This document shows, piece by piece, positions 12,464 to 22,886 of a DNA stretch of 64,000 nucleotides (positions are counted from its first letter, which is position 1; each line of letters opens with the position of its first letter). The position numbers and the translations under genes are program-made. The notes under the pieces are model-generated. The model was not told where the DNA came from. It made no database searches and saw only the letters and a list, made by a program, of their open reading frames with translations. This stretch comes from Herpomyces periplanetae (Eukaryota; Ascomycota; Laboulbeniomycetes; Herpomycetales; Herpomycetaceae): positions 1 through 64,000 of the forward strand of contig WMKJ01000030.1 of NCBI GenBank assembly GCA_009733715.1, read 5' to 3'.

Positions 12464-14230
12464 TCAAGACGGGGCTAATTTACCTATAGCAGGTGTGCGA
12501 ATGAACCAATTCTCCCAAAACAACAATCCTTGATAACTTTCGTCACGGCAGAGTATTTCACGGTCCTCGGCCATTTCAAGTGTGTCTTGTGCTATACTTA
12601 AACTCCAAGAAAATTGTTCGGCTGTTTCTTGGACGCTTATTCCGCGTCCGTAAAGTTTACCCATGTCTCCCGTCCCCGACTCTTCATTGTGAAGTTGGGC
12701 TAGCCAGTTTGATATTAATTTTAGCGTATTTTCCTCTGAAAATTCACGGTCGTGAACTATTAGGCCACTTTTCAAGCGTCTCAAACGGACGGGCAAATTT
12801 AACTTCTGCCATAGTTGGGCAGCTTTGAGTAAGTCGTGGGGGAGAACAAGAGATACCCCCCTTTGAGCGCGATTAAATATTCCCCAAACGTCCACTAAAC
12901 TCATTATTCCTCCTTCTCGCCGAAGAATTCCTCTACTGTCATCCATCAAGAATTCGGCCAAGTTCCTAGACAATTCTTCGTGATAAAGTGCTTCATTATC
13001 ATTGCCCAGCATGTCTCGACTGATCAAAACTTGATTAATAGTCTCTCGTGCTACGTCCCATTGCAAAAGTCGTCCAGAATTTTCTTCTATACGCGGTAAT
13101 GATAAATTGGTATGACTATCCACAGTGACGTGGGGTGCGAGACTTTTGGCCATAGCAATGATTTTGTTCACGGAAGCGTTGAGTGCCTCTAAATCTTGAA
13201 ATGCTACATTAATCAACTTTGAATTATCACTTTGGGTCTGTTCCCCGCGAAGCTCTAGACCGGATACTCCGACGTTGATTTTATCAAACGTTGACGTATT
13301 ATCGTCATATGGCATTGAATTAGCCTTCCACGAACTCATCGTTAATGTATCTAACCATTTGGATTCGCGCATCGCTTCTTTTAATCTTTCCATAAATAAT
13401 TTTTCGCCTCCGGCTTCGAACCATATTCTAATATAAGATTCCTTTTTTCCGACCAAATTCTGTCTCTTATCCATTGGGTAATCATGCCGTTTGGGCATAC
13501 CACGCCCGGGAAATTCCAATGGTGACCCGCAAATTTCGCATGCCAGCAAAGACGGATGATTATCAAAGGTACACCGGGGACATGTCGAACTGGATATAGA
13601 ACTGTTTCCTTGTGATGACTTGGCGTGACTTGATTTTGTCTGGTCGCTTGACGGATCTTGTTTGGTTGATGCTCTTTCGTTCATGGCTGAAATATATGCC
13701 TTTACGACATGGATGGCCGGTGGACTTATTCCGCACGTTTCACAGGGTGGCATGATCGTGCTGGAAGTAATTAGGCTTGGATCTAGGTTAGATGGAACTG
13801 TATTCGAGTATGAACAAATTGAGCAGATCCATGTCACAGTAATGGGGATTTCAGATCGTTTCCTAATGCCATTGTTGTCGTTCACAGATTGGGTATGTGG
13901 AACGTCCCTCTCAGAATAGTAAGGGGCAGACGGGTGCGGAATTTGTTTAAAGTTAATGACCACTTTAGAAGACGATTTCAATAGTCCACTGGCGTCAGGG
14001 GCTACATTGTCAATATCGTGTAATTGAATTGCTACTGAATTAAGTCGTGGCAGCTTCTCATCAACGTAGCAAATGCGATAGCTTGTTAAGTATAAACAGC
14101 CATTTTCGTATAGAGCAATTTTTTCCTTTCCGCAGAATAAGCTTACGGCGTTTTGGACGAAAAGTATACTTTCATCTTCGCTTAACACTGGACGAAACGC
14201 AGAGGTTAAGTCTAGAGTCCGAAAAACCAT
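12464..14230 (-). CDS. VPS36: ESCRT-II subunit Vps36
   Basis: A single exon of 588 residues, close to yeast Vps36 (566). The N-terminal GLUE domain starts at residue 1 and is interrupted by two zinc fingers of the NZF type: cysteines at about 136, 139, 163 and 166 (CSIC...CETC), and about 217, 220, 231 and 234 (CPRC...CEIC). The paired insertion is characteristic of fungal Vps36. The C-terminal half has the EAP30/Vps36 winged-helix region, with a segment around MSLVDVWGIFNRAQ. In ESCRT-II, Vps36 binds ubiquitin and PI3P on endosomes during sorting of membrane cargo into multivesicular bodies. The gene converges on AFG1 with 4 bp between stop codons. Confidence 0.93.
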   Translation of the reverse strand: MVFRTLDLTSAFRPVLSEDESILFVQNAVSLFCGKEKIALYENGCLYLTSYRICYVDEKLPRLNSVAIQLHDIDNVAPDASGLLKSSSKVVINFKQIPHPSAPYYSERDVPHTQSVNDNNGIRKRSEIPITVTWICSICSYSNTVPSNLDPSLITSSTIMPPCETCGISPPAIHVVKAYISAMNERASTKQDPSSDQTKSSHAKSSQGNSSISSSTCPRCTFDNHPSLLACEICGSPLEFPGRGMPKRHDYPMDKRQNLVGKKESYIRIWFEAGGEKLFMERLKEAMRESKWLDTLTMSSWKANSMPYDDNTSTFDKINVGVSGLELRGEQTQSDNSKLINVAFQDLEALNASVNKIIAMAKSLAPHVTVDSHTNLSLPRIEENSGRLLQWDVARETINQVLISRDMLGNDNEALYHEELSRNLAEFLMDDSRGILRREGGIMSLVDVWGIFNRAQRGVSLVLPHDLLKAAQLWQKLNLPVRLRRLKSGLIVHDREFSEENTLKLISNWLAQLHNEESGTGDMGKLYGRGISVQETAEQFSWSLSIAQDTLEMAEDREILCRDESYQGLLFWENWFIRTPAIGKLAPS

Positions 14231-16102
14231 TCATACGTAGTTTATACAATCCACGCACAGATTTCACGAATGCTTAGGTGAACGTGTAGAACAAGGTTAG
14301 CCTGACGTTTAGCGAATTGGAAAAAAGTATTGAATCAGACGCGAGATTACTGGCTATCCAGAGAAGACTGTTGAAGCCCGTAAGATATACGGGTATGACC
14401 GCTACAAAACTTGTAACAGTAAGTGTTAAGTAAAATAATGTGCTTAGGATAACCGAAGATTCTAAGCTTAGCGTGATAATGATGAGAAGCAAATCGATAC
14501 TACTTTTAGATTAGTTTGACCAATAGTAGATAAATTGGGTGAAGCAATAAGGAATGCCCTGAAGTGGTGTTTGAATTGGGGTTAAAGGGAAAATAAGGGT
14601 TAACATCACGAGTAATGGATCACGACAGAGTTTAAGCAGGATTACTCGCATCCAACTAGTGTAATAGACGATAAATTACACTCACGGATTAAATAAGTAA
14701 AATTATTTTCCGTACTAGCAACTAGTCGTTGCTCAGGAAAGAAACCGTGAATCAAAGACGCCAGCACTATTCTTTGCTGGCCTTCACCAAGCAAACTGTG
14801 GCAATATCTATGACGTAATCATACCCTAGCACCGCCTCCGCATTAGTAAGCGTGACATCAAGGAGCATTTAGTGTTGGTGGGCTTGTAAGGCACGGCAAC
14901 GCAAAGTAGAGGGGAAGTTTGGGGGGAATGTGACAAGGTAAAGAAGAGTATGAAGAGATAAGCGATAGAGCATAAAGTTTAACAGCGCATTAATTAAAGT
15001 AAAACTAGTAGCAATAGGGGATGTTTTGGGATTAGTACTTAAGAGGAAAAAATTGAAGATTATTAAGTACGAAGGAAGCCGGGGAGCAAGAATCAAAAAT
15101 GGATTCTATATATGAACAAAGGAACTTTGGATCAAGAAAAAAAAGTAATAGAATGATTAAATGTATGAAAGCATCAATATACTTAACTTTAACATGACCG
15201 ACTTAAAAAAAAATCTTCAAGTAAACTCTACCAGAATAAATTATAACTAATTCTTACCCTTCTCCCCAAACTGATTTTTACGCCTCGTCGTCCCACTTCG
15301 CTTCACTACCGTCCTGCACCGCCCCGACGACGCTGAGTCAGAGTGGACGGTTGCTGCGCCATGCTGCTGTGGCAAGGGCCGTGTGGCAAAGTAGTCCTCG
15401 TTCGGATGATTTATGTTCCGGAGAGCGTTTTGGCAGGAATTATGTAGCAACTTTTATAGCATCGCCAACAAGATTTTGGACTTTTTCACACTTTAACTTT
15501 CAAATTTACTCCATCTTTCCTGCACAATCATATTTTCTTTCGTTACACAAATTACCGTGGGTTTTTCGCTGATAGTACGTATATTTATACACTCTTGATG
15601 TGGATGACTTCTCATTTATATGTACTTTGATAATTCTACTGTATCGTTTTCCCCGAGATAATCATTTCGTTCGTTTATTCTACGGGCGATCTCGCGCACG
15701 CGCGAGTTCGTTAAATTTTACTATACAAAATTTCCAGCTAATTCAAAGTGTTTATTTGTTTGCTTAACGTTAAACGCGTGTTTACACTAATTTCTTGACT
15801 TTGTCGTGAAAGTGAGAATATTAGGTGAATAAATTTTCTCTCCTTACACTGCTTACCATTCAGTGATTCGTACGTACGGCTACTTTGGCGTACGATATCT
15901 CTCTGGACCTTTCATCTTAATGCTACATATAAAGAAATTATTCCTTTTCCCCCGTTCTGAATACACCGACATCCCTTGTTTAAGGATCAACGCTGCTGAG
16001 GAAGCGTGCGTATACACGCGCACGCGTTTATATTAATTTTTGCATATACCTCACTTATACACCGATCATTTTAAAATTTTAACATTTGTACATTAATTCA
16101 CT
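14231..16102. other. Divergent intergenic region, VPS36 / PNS1-like
   Basis: About 1.9 kb between divergent genes, so it should contain both promoters. I see no supportable gene. A perfect GC palindrome lies at 15691-15706. An alternating purine-pyrimidine stretch at about 16007-16027 sits within 100 bp of the PNS1-like start. The open frames here are short and hydrophobic and are best explained as chance in T-rich DNA. Confidence 0.55.
15691..15706. repeat. Perfect GC-rich inverted repeat
   Basis: The sequence is CTCGCGCACGCGCGAG: two 7-base arms around a two-base centre. It stands out in an AT-rich promoter region. It could be a factor site or a stretch prone to left-handed DNA; neither can be told from sequence. 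Confidence 0.6.
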
Positions 16103-18080
16103 ATGTCGGGAACTGCGGCAACTTACTTTAACTCTGCACCTCCTGGTCCCGGTGGTGGTTATCCACCTCAACAGTATCAAATGGAACCTCCAAAGTATGG
16201 ACAGCAACTACCTCCTCAATCTGATTGGAGTCATGGTGCACCACCGAATGGTAACTACGGTTATATACCACCTGATAACATGGGTGATAAAAAAACGTTT
16301 GATCAAACTTTTAAGATCGAACGTCCCAAGTATAACGACGTCTGGGCCGGGATATTCGTAAGTGCTTCGTTCATACTATCCTTGTATTACTTAATGTATA
16401 CGTGCGTACGCTCGGTATATCAAAATGTTCAAAGCCATTGTTAACCTGGTGTTTGCTCTTGCAATTCTAGTTTATCCTTGTCGTTTTAACTTTAATCGGA
16501 ATGTCGGCCTACACAATTAATTCATACGGTAAGCCGTGGATCGTCACTCTCATTCTTTTCTAGCCAAATGTATCAATTGGTTGCTAACACATGATTCTAC
16601 GTTGTGCAGCTCATGCGGGAAATATAACCAGACTTCATAAACCGGATTTTCAGCATCATGTTATCGGGTTATTTGCCATAGTTTTAATTGTAGCAGTTGC
16701 TTTGAGTACGTTTACGTTGAGTTTATTCTATTCCGAAGATTTGACTAACCTATGATATAGGTTATATTTACTTATGGTTGGCTCGGCTTTTCACCAAGCA
16801 GTTTATTTGGATTACAGGTATATTAAACATTATCCTGGGTTTTGTAACGGCTTTATATATGCTTTCGAAAAAAAATTGGGCAGGCGGAATAATCTTTTTA
16901 ATGTTTGCCGGGTTTACCGTAATTTGTTTTATGTCATGGATTAAACGAATTCCCTTCAGTGTATTAATGCTCCAAACCAGCGTGGATGTTTCAAAGCGTT
17001 ATGGGCACGTTTACTTTATTAGCTGGTTGGGTGGTATTCTAGGCGCGGTTGTTGGCGCATGGTATGCGGTTTTAGTTGCTGCCATTTACACTCGATTCGA
17101 GCCTAGCGCAAATCCACAATGTGCCAAAGGTTTAAAGAATTGCAGCACCGCATCCTTTGTGGTTTTACTGGTTCTTGTATCCCTGGGAATGGCATGGATT
17201 TCCGAGTGGATTAAAGGCATGATTCACACCGTCATTGCAGGAATCTATGGATCATGGTACTTTTGTTCGAAGAATATGCCAAAAGGTATTACTCGTGGAG
17301 CCTTGCGCCGTGCTATGACATACAGCTTTGGCAGTATTTGCTTTGGCAGTATGGTCGTAGCCGTGGTTAATTTTTTTCGGCAACTTTGCGCTGTTGCTCA
17401 ACAAACCGCTGCACAAGATGGCAATATCATTAGTTGTGTATGCTTTTGCTTATTGGGTTGCATGATCGATACGTAAGTGTTTGACCTGGAAGAATAGTCG
17501 TCTATCCTTTGACTCTGTTTGCTAACATGTCGAATAAATATAGCCTTAATTGGTTAATCCAGATATTTAATCGGTTTGCCTTTTCGCATATTGCCCTCTA
17601 CGGCAAATCTTACATACAAGCAGCTCGCGATACATGGAAAATGATCAAAAACCGGGGAATAGATGCCCTCGTTAATGAGTGTCTTATTGGCCCCGTCTTT
17701 ACAATGGGATCCGTTTTCGTGGGTTACACCTGCGCCTTGATCGCCTTTTTGTAAGTTTTGTTGAGCACTATAATTCCAAAGTTCATTCACCTACTATCAT
17801 GACGTGATGCACTAACTCCTGTCTGATTCACTCAAGGTTTGTCAACTTAACCAAACCTTCGTATAATCGTAACGGCTCGTATACCGGTACTGCCATTGGA
17901 TTTTCTTTCTTATTCGGCCTTCAAATTTGTCACATCGTCACCACGCCAATTTGTAGTGGCATTGAAACTATCTTCGTCGCTATGGCCTGGGATCCACATG
18001 TAATGCAGCGAGACCATCCTGATCTTTGGGCTCAAATGATTTCTGTCTATCCTCATATTCAGCAAGCTATCCACGTCTAA
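16103..18080 (+). CDS. PNS1: Choline-transporter-like (CTL/Pns1) membrane protein
   Basis: Six exons: 16103-16357, 16471-16528, 16610-16705, 16761-17472, 17544-17750 and 17837-18080. They give 523 residues, and the frames join without error across five introns of 55-113 nt. The N-terminus is rich in proline, glycine, tyrosine and glutamine, as in fungal Pns1. The conserved KYNDVWAGIF entry into the first membrane helix follows, then about ten hydrophobic segments. The C-terminus has the family pattern of a long final helix followed by DPH..MQRDHPDLWAQMISVYP. The family (SLC44) is described as choline-transporter-like, but yeast Pns1 has no proven choline transport. It is probably at the plasma membrane. 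The start is the first ATG of exon 1. Confidence 0.9.
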
Positions 18081-19177
18081 ACTTTCCTTCTTCCTTGCAT
18101 GACACGCCCATACATTTTAACTAGGATTAATTCTGGAATTTCCCATATTCCCATTATACCGTTTAAGGACACCTAGCTTTGCGCTTTATTTTCTCTGCTG
18201 CTTGGACGCCTTTACCCATTCAGTTTTTTCTCACTGTTGTAGATCATTAATCTGCTTTCTCAGCCTGTCCTGTGCAAAATATGGTCTCCCATATCGTGAC
18301 AAACGGATTGTGGGTGGTGTCATTTTATCGTGTTCTACTTCCTTAAACTCCTCGTACATACACCTGACTTAACTATTTAATTCTAAATTGTGTTTGTACG
18401 CTTGTTTCGCATTGTTGGTGATAATCTGACCCTGTCTACACTTGGGCCCAAAACTTTTAGTGTAAATAACAACTTTTGGTGATAATGAAAGTTCATTCGT
18501 TAATCAATTATCATATCGTAATATATGCTCCAATATCCATTGGTGGTGCTCTCGGTAACTTGCCAGATTTTGATTGTCCCCCACACGGTTCAGTAAATAG
18601 TGCGTTTACGAGTATCAATGCTGTGGTTTAGTATTGCTGTACCCGAGCACCATACAAGGTTACCCACGCTACTTCACAGGGCCACAGCGAATGTGTGTGA
18701 GTGCGTTTCAAGGTAGTAAAATCACATTCCAGTTACCGGAGGCCTTCATTGTGATACACTAGCGTTACGATAAGCAGATCGGGCAATTTAGGACGGCCGC
18801 CACAGCAGAGTAGACGATGCACACGCATAGGCGCGGGACGGGATAGTAGTGAAGTAATTAATTAACTTGCTCTGTGCAAAGAGAATGTTAGGGTAAGTTT
18901 TGCCCAGGATATATGAGTTACACAAGTAGACTTAAGCGAGTAAACTGAAGAGCAACGCTCCGTGACAAAATTCCTATAACTTGGGTAGTGTCCCTCGCGA
19001 AAAATTCATGGGCCGTACACACACCCGCACTCAGCAATTTATCAGTTGATTAATGATTCATTGTTGAATTTTGAAAAATTTTTATTCTCTTATACATTTG
19101 AGTTTAACGGAAACCTTAGACGACCGATCTACGTTAACACGCCGAAGTAAAGAACGATATATACATACATATATAAT
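18081..19177. other. Intergenic, PNS1-like end to mannitol-1-phosphate dehydrogenase
   Basis: About 1.1 kb between tandem genes, holding a 3' UTR and a promoter. I found no coding-like exon, repeat or RNA gene. A run of AT dinucleotides just before 19178 may belong to the leader. Confidence 0.5.
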
Positions 19178-20520
19178 ATGACGGAAAAAAAGGTGGTTCA
19201 CTTTGGTGGTGGTGCTATCGGTCGAGGATTTATCGCACCGTAAGTTGACCATTAAAACAAACTTAACTTGAGCCGCGTTTACGCAGACGTTAACGCTACG
19301 ATGCCTTGTGCGCGCGTACGTGTAAGCGTGGGCGCGCGTTCGCACATGTATATTCATCTATGGCATACAGAGTTGTTCACGCTTCGGGCTACGAAGTAGT
19401 ATTCGTGGACGTTCAGGCTAACGTTGTCGAAGCTTTACAACGTTTGCCAACGTATACAATCCTTGAAATTGATGAATCCGGCCAAAATAATGTTACCATG
19501 AGCGGATACCGAGCCTTAAACGGTAAAACTGACGAGGATAAAGTAATCCAAGAAATTGCTACAGCTCAAATTGTAACGTGTGCGGTGGGACCTCGAATTC
19601 TTGAATTCATTGCCCCGACAATTGCTCGTGGTATTGAAGCACGATATAAATTACGTCAAGAAACATCGAACCCACAAAATTTCCCACCATTGGCGATTGT
19701 AGCGTGTGAAAATGCAATTAATGCTACTAATACGTTGGCGGGATTTATAGTTAAACGACTGTCACCCGATGTGGAAAAGCATTTGACAGATTTAGTGGTA
19801 TTTGCCAACTGTGCAGTGGATCGTATAGTACCCAAACAGGATGGGGAAAAGTTGACTGGAGAACTTGACTTGAAGATAGAGAAATTTTATGAATGGTGTA
19901 TTGAAGAACCGCCGTTTCGGGGGAATCCTCCACCTATTAAAGGTGTACATTTTGTTAACGATCTAACACCGTATATTGAACGTAAATTGTATACGGTTAA
20001 CACATCACATGCGGCAGCGGCTTATTACGGATATAGATTAGGCAAAACTTACATTGAAGAAGCCATGAAGATTCCCCAGGCACGCGAATGCGTAACAGGA
20101 TGCCTAGATGAAACATCAACGCTTATTATACGCAAGCATAATATTGATGCTGAGGCTCAAAAGGAGTATGTAACTAAAATTTTAGCTCGTATAACAAATC
20201 CAATGCTTAAGGATGAAGTGGTTCGAGTTGGCAGAGCACCATTACGGAAACTTAGCAAAAATGAACGTTTGGTTGGTCCGGCGCGTCAATTAATGAATAT
20301 GGGTGTATACCCTAAACATTTACTTCAGGCTATTGAGCTGGCTTTTGAATTTCAAAATGTTAAAGACGACGAAGAGTCCGTTAAATTGACCGAAATGATG
20401 AAGGTTTTGCAACCTCGAGAAATTATTGCTAGAGTCTGCGAAATCGATTCTCACGATCCTCTCTACCCTCAACTCGTCGATGTTGTCGAAAAAGTTCAAA
20501 AATCCGAGGGAAAATTGTAA
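19178..20520 (+). CDS. Mannitol-1-phosphate 5-dehydrogenase
   Basis: Two exons, 19178-19239 and 19371-20520, with a 131-nt intron, giving 403 residues. The short first exon supplies the start and most of the NAD-binding fold, with the motif GGGAIGRGFIAP at about residues 10-21. The long open frame alone would lack it. The C-terminal domain has NTSHAAAAYYGY, the NxxH element of polyol dehydrogenases. The enzyme interconverts fructose-6-phosphate and mannitol-1-phosphate using NADH/NAD in the fungal mannitol cycle, and is cytosolic. The length fits the family (about 385-400). The intron contains a long alternating purine-pyrimidine stretch rich in GCGCGC, unlike the surrounding DNA. Confidence 0.93.
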
Positions 20521-20700
20521 TTCCGCCTCCTCCGGGTCACACCTTCTTCCGTTCCACTAAGAAAAATCTTTCGGCCCTCCGACCGGCCGCGTTTTGTTAA
20601 ACATGCTGACCAGATTACGTAAATATATGCTTACATACACCTGAGTATTTTTTCTCTTATATTTTCGCGTAAATTATTTCCCCTTCTGCTTATAATTACG

Positions 20701-22180
20701 TCACGGTGCCATCAATATTCCCAACGCCATCTCAACATTTCCGTCACAAGCTTCTAGAACATTAATCGCAATGTCACGTGAAAATCCCATCTGGACAATT
20801 TGTTTGATACTTGTTTCATCCACCTGTCTGTCAACGTGTGCCACAGCAGGGGATGAGGAACTGTGGCTGGTGTGGGTTGGGGGGGTTTGGTGTTGAGGAT
20901 GAGGTGTAGATGAGTAAGGCTGGAGGGGATTAAGGTTTTTCCCGTGCTCGGGATGATTTGCGTCGATAGTTTGAGGATCCAAGCCCGGAATAGTTTTGGG
21001 AATGTCTTTCTCCGGGAGAAAGGGAACCTCAGTATTCTCCAACCGAAGTATATTGTGTTTCAAGTCTATGCATGCTTGATATCGCTTTAACATATCCAAG
21101 CCAAATAAAAGATCTACGTCCCGGTTTTCCATTACCGTAAATGCACACGGTAACATAACATCACCGATTTTAATCTCGGCACTATGAACCCTTCCTAAAA
21201 TCTTTGCCGTTCCAACACCTTTTGCTATTCCGCTAAATCTACGATCAATCAATCGCATTATACCACATGCTTCTGCACATGCATCTGACATAATTGTTGT
21301 TTGTGCTCCCGAATCAACAAATGCTTTAACCGAATGTCCATTAACCGATGTTTCAATGTACAGCATTGTAACGTGTGCAAAGACTATTTATACCATTAAG
21401 TGTATACGATATTCTCAATATTATATTGTTAGTTGATAAATCATTTTAACCATCATTTAATTTGCCATAATATCTTCTTACCTTCGGGATTGTTATCGTA
21501 CGCATGTTGTAAATTTTCAAACACTCTCTCCTCTCGAATCATTTCTTCAATTTTTTTTTGTGCTTCGACGTTAAATGGATCTGCATTTAACTGTTCAATT
21601 TGCCGATTACGTCCTTCTTCACGAGCTTGTTGTGCCATCATTTGTTCCCGCCATACTCGTCTAAACGTTACTGCATCCTTTACTATGCCGTCAACGTTTG
21701 GTACACTTTGTCGCATTAATTCTAGTAAACTTGGATTTCCCAGCAGCGACTGACGTAATCCCTCAATTTCTTCGTCTGTCATGTTCATGCCACCCTGTCC
21801 GCTTGATTCTCCAATAGTACTTGAACTTGGTTCTTGTTCATTTAGTCCACGATTTCCCTGATAAGTTGGCGTTTTAGCAACGTGAACCATAATTAAATCT
21901 CCGTCTATAATTCCCAATTCTTTGATAGTTTGCCGACCATTCGTTAACCCTTCTCCATTGTAAACCAAGCGTTGTCGTAAAGTTGCTACCTTTGCTTCCG
22001 TTTCAATTAACCCTTTTAATTCTCCTACCGTAAATTCTCCCGGAACATCCAATGTTAACAAATCTTGTTCAAACTCTCCCGCTTCTCCGTCGATCGATAT
22101 TGTAATCCTTGGCCTACACCAAATATATCCATGTCAGTAATCCCATTTCAAATATATCCCTTCTTCCTTAATTCTTACAT
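20701..22180 (-). CDS. DDI1: Ddi1-type ubiquitin shuttle and aspartic protease
   Basis: Three exons: 22179-22180 (two coding nt), 21482-22113 and 20701-21383. The introns are 65 and 98 nt. The protein is 438 residues (yeast 428). The order is a ubiquitin-like domain (about 1-80), a helical middle, a retropepsin-like protease domain with catalytic DSGA at 235-238, and a C-terminal UBA domain (from about 398) with VQMGFSRD. The second exon is open only back to an acceptor just before G CCA AGG. An upstream stop and the absence of ATG mean the simplest start is AT from exon 1 joined to G of exon 2. The donor GTAAGA and a CTGAC branch-like site support this. The intron 2 join restores NPEVFAHVTMLY. 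Ddi1 cleaves or delivers heavily ubiquitylated proteins to the proteasome. This is a host gene, not a mobile element. Confidence 0.9.
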
Positions 22181-22886
22181 TATCAAATAGATAAATTTCC
22201 CTTCAGATTAAGCTTGAAGAAAAACTTTGAAATTCCTACTTCTAATTTTTCTCTATTATTCCTATAACCCAAAAATAATATCCCTTAATATGCGCGTAAA
22301 CTTATCCCAAAATAAACGTGCTATTGAACTTTCTATACTATAGTAAATATCATGTATTGCCCCTAAACATTTCCCTTGCAAAGCATATCTTTCCAAATTT
22401 TTTTCAATACATCACCCTCTCTAAACTCGTCAAATTTAATTCATCTCACTCTTACTGCTTTGTAAGCTTTTCTCTCCAATTTGAATGCTTCCACTACCTA
22501 TGACGTAGATCTACGTCACCTGACCCTCATTCTCGTGCAAAGGCCTATGATGTCATTATACACTTTTAGGGTTAGGGTTTTGAAGTGGAGATTCGACAGT
22601 TTGGGTGAACGAAACGCTAAATAGTGCAAGTTTCGGTGTGATTTTATTGGTATACTTAATTAGTCTGTAGTAAGTCGAATCTATCCATTACGAATTAAAT
22701 AATTGGCTAAATTTGATTTTAATATTCTTATTCGTTCATCAAATAATTCTTGAGTACGGATTTTTCTTCTGATTAATCTCCTAAAGATAGCAGTTTTTAT
22801 ACATCCGTAACAAGATCATCATCATTATCCCTTACTTTTAACTCTTAATTTTTGTATACTTTTGCGGATGCTCGCGTCTTGCCAAA
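22181..22886. other. Divergent promoter region, DDI1 / acyl-CoA dehydrogenase
   Basis: About 700 bp between divergent starts. It contains a telomere-like TTAGGG doublet at 22565-22580. I examined the DDI1-proximal part for an alternative first coding exon and found no ATG with a suitable donor and phase. Confidence 0.55.
22565..22580 (+). promoter_or_regulatory. Telomere-like TTAGGG doublet in a divergent promoter
   Basis: The sequence is TTTAGGGTTAGGGTTT. In fungi such motifs are bound by Tbf1/Teb1-type Myb factors at internal promoters as well as at telomeres. It sits about 385 bp from the DDI1 start and 310 bp from the dehydrogenase start. The regulatory role is inferred from the motif only. 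Confidence 0.4.

Noticed and set aside
20701-21383. Retropepsin-like domain as a sign of a retroelement
   Set aside because: It lies between UBL and UBA domains in one intact host gene, so it is Ddi1 and not a mobile element.
22114-22180. DDI1 start at the ATG near 22149 (MGLLTWIYLV)
   Set aside because: That frame reaches a stop at the TAG of the acceptor and does not lead into the ubiquitin-like domain.
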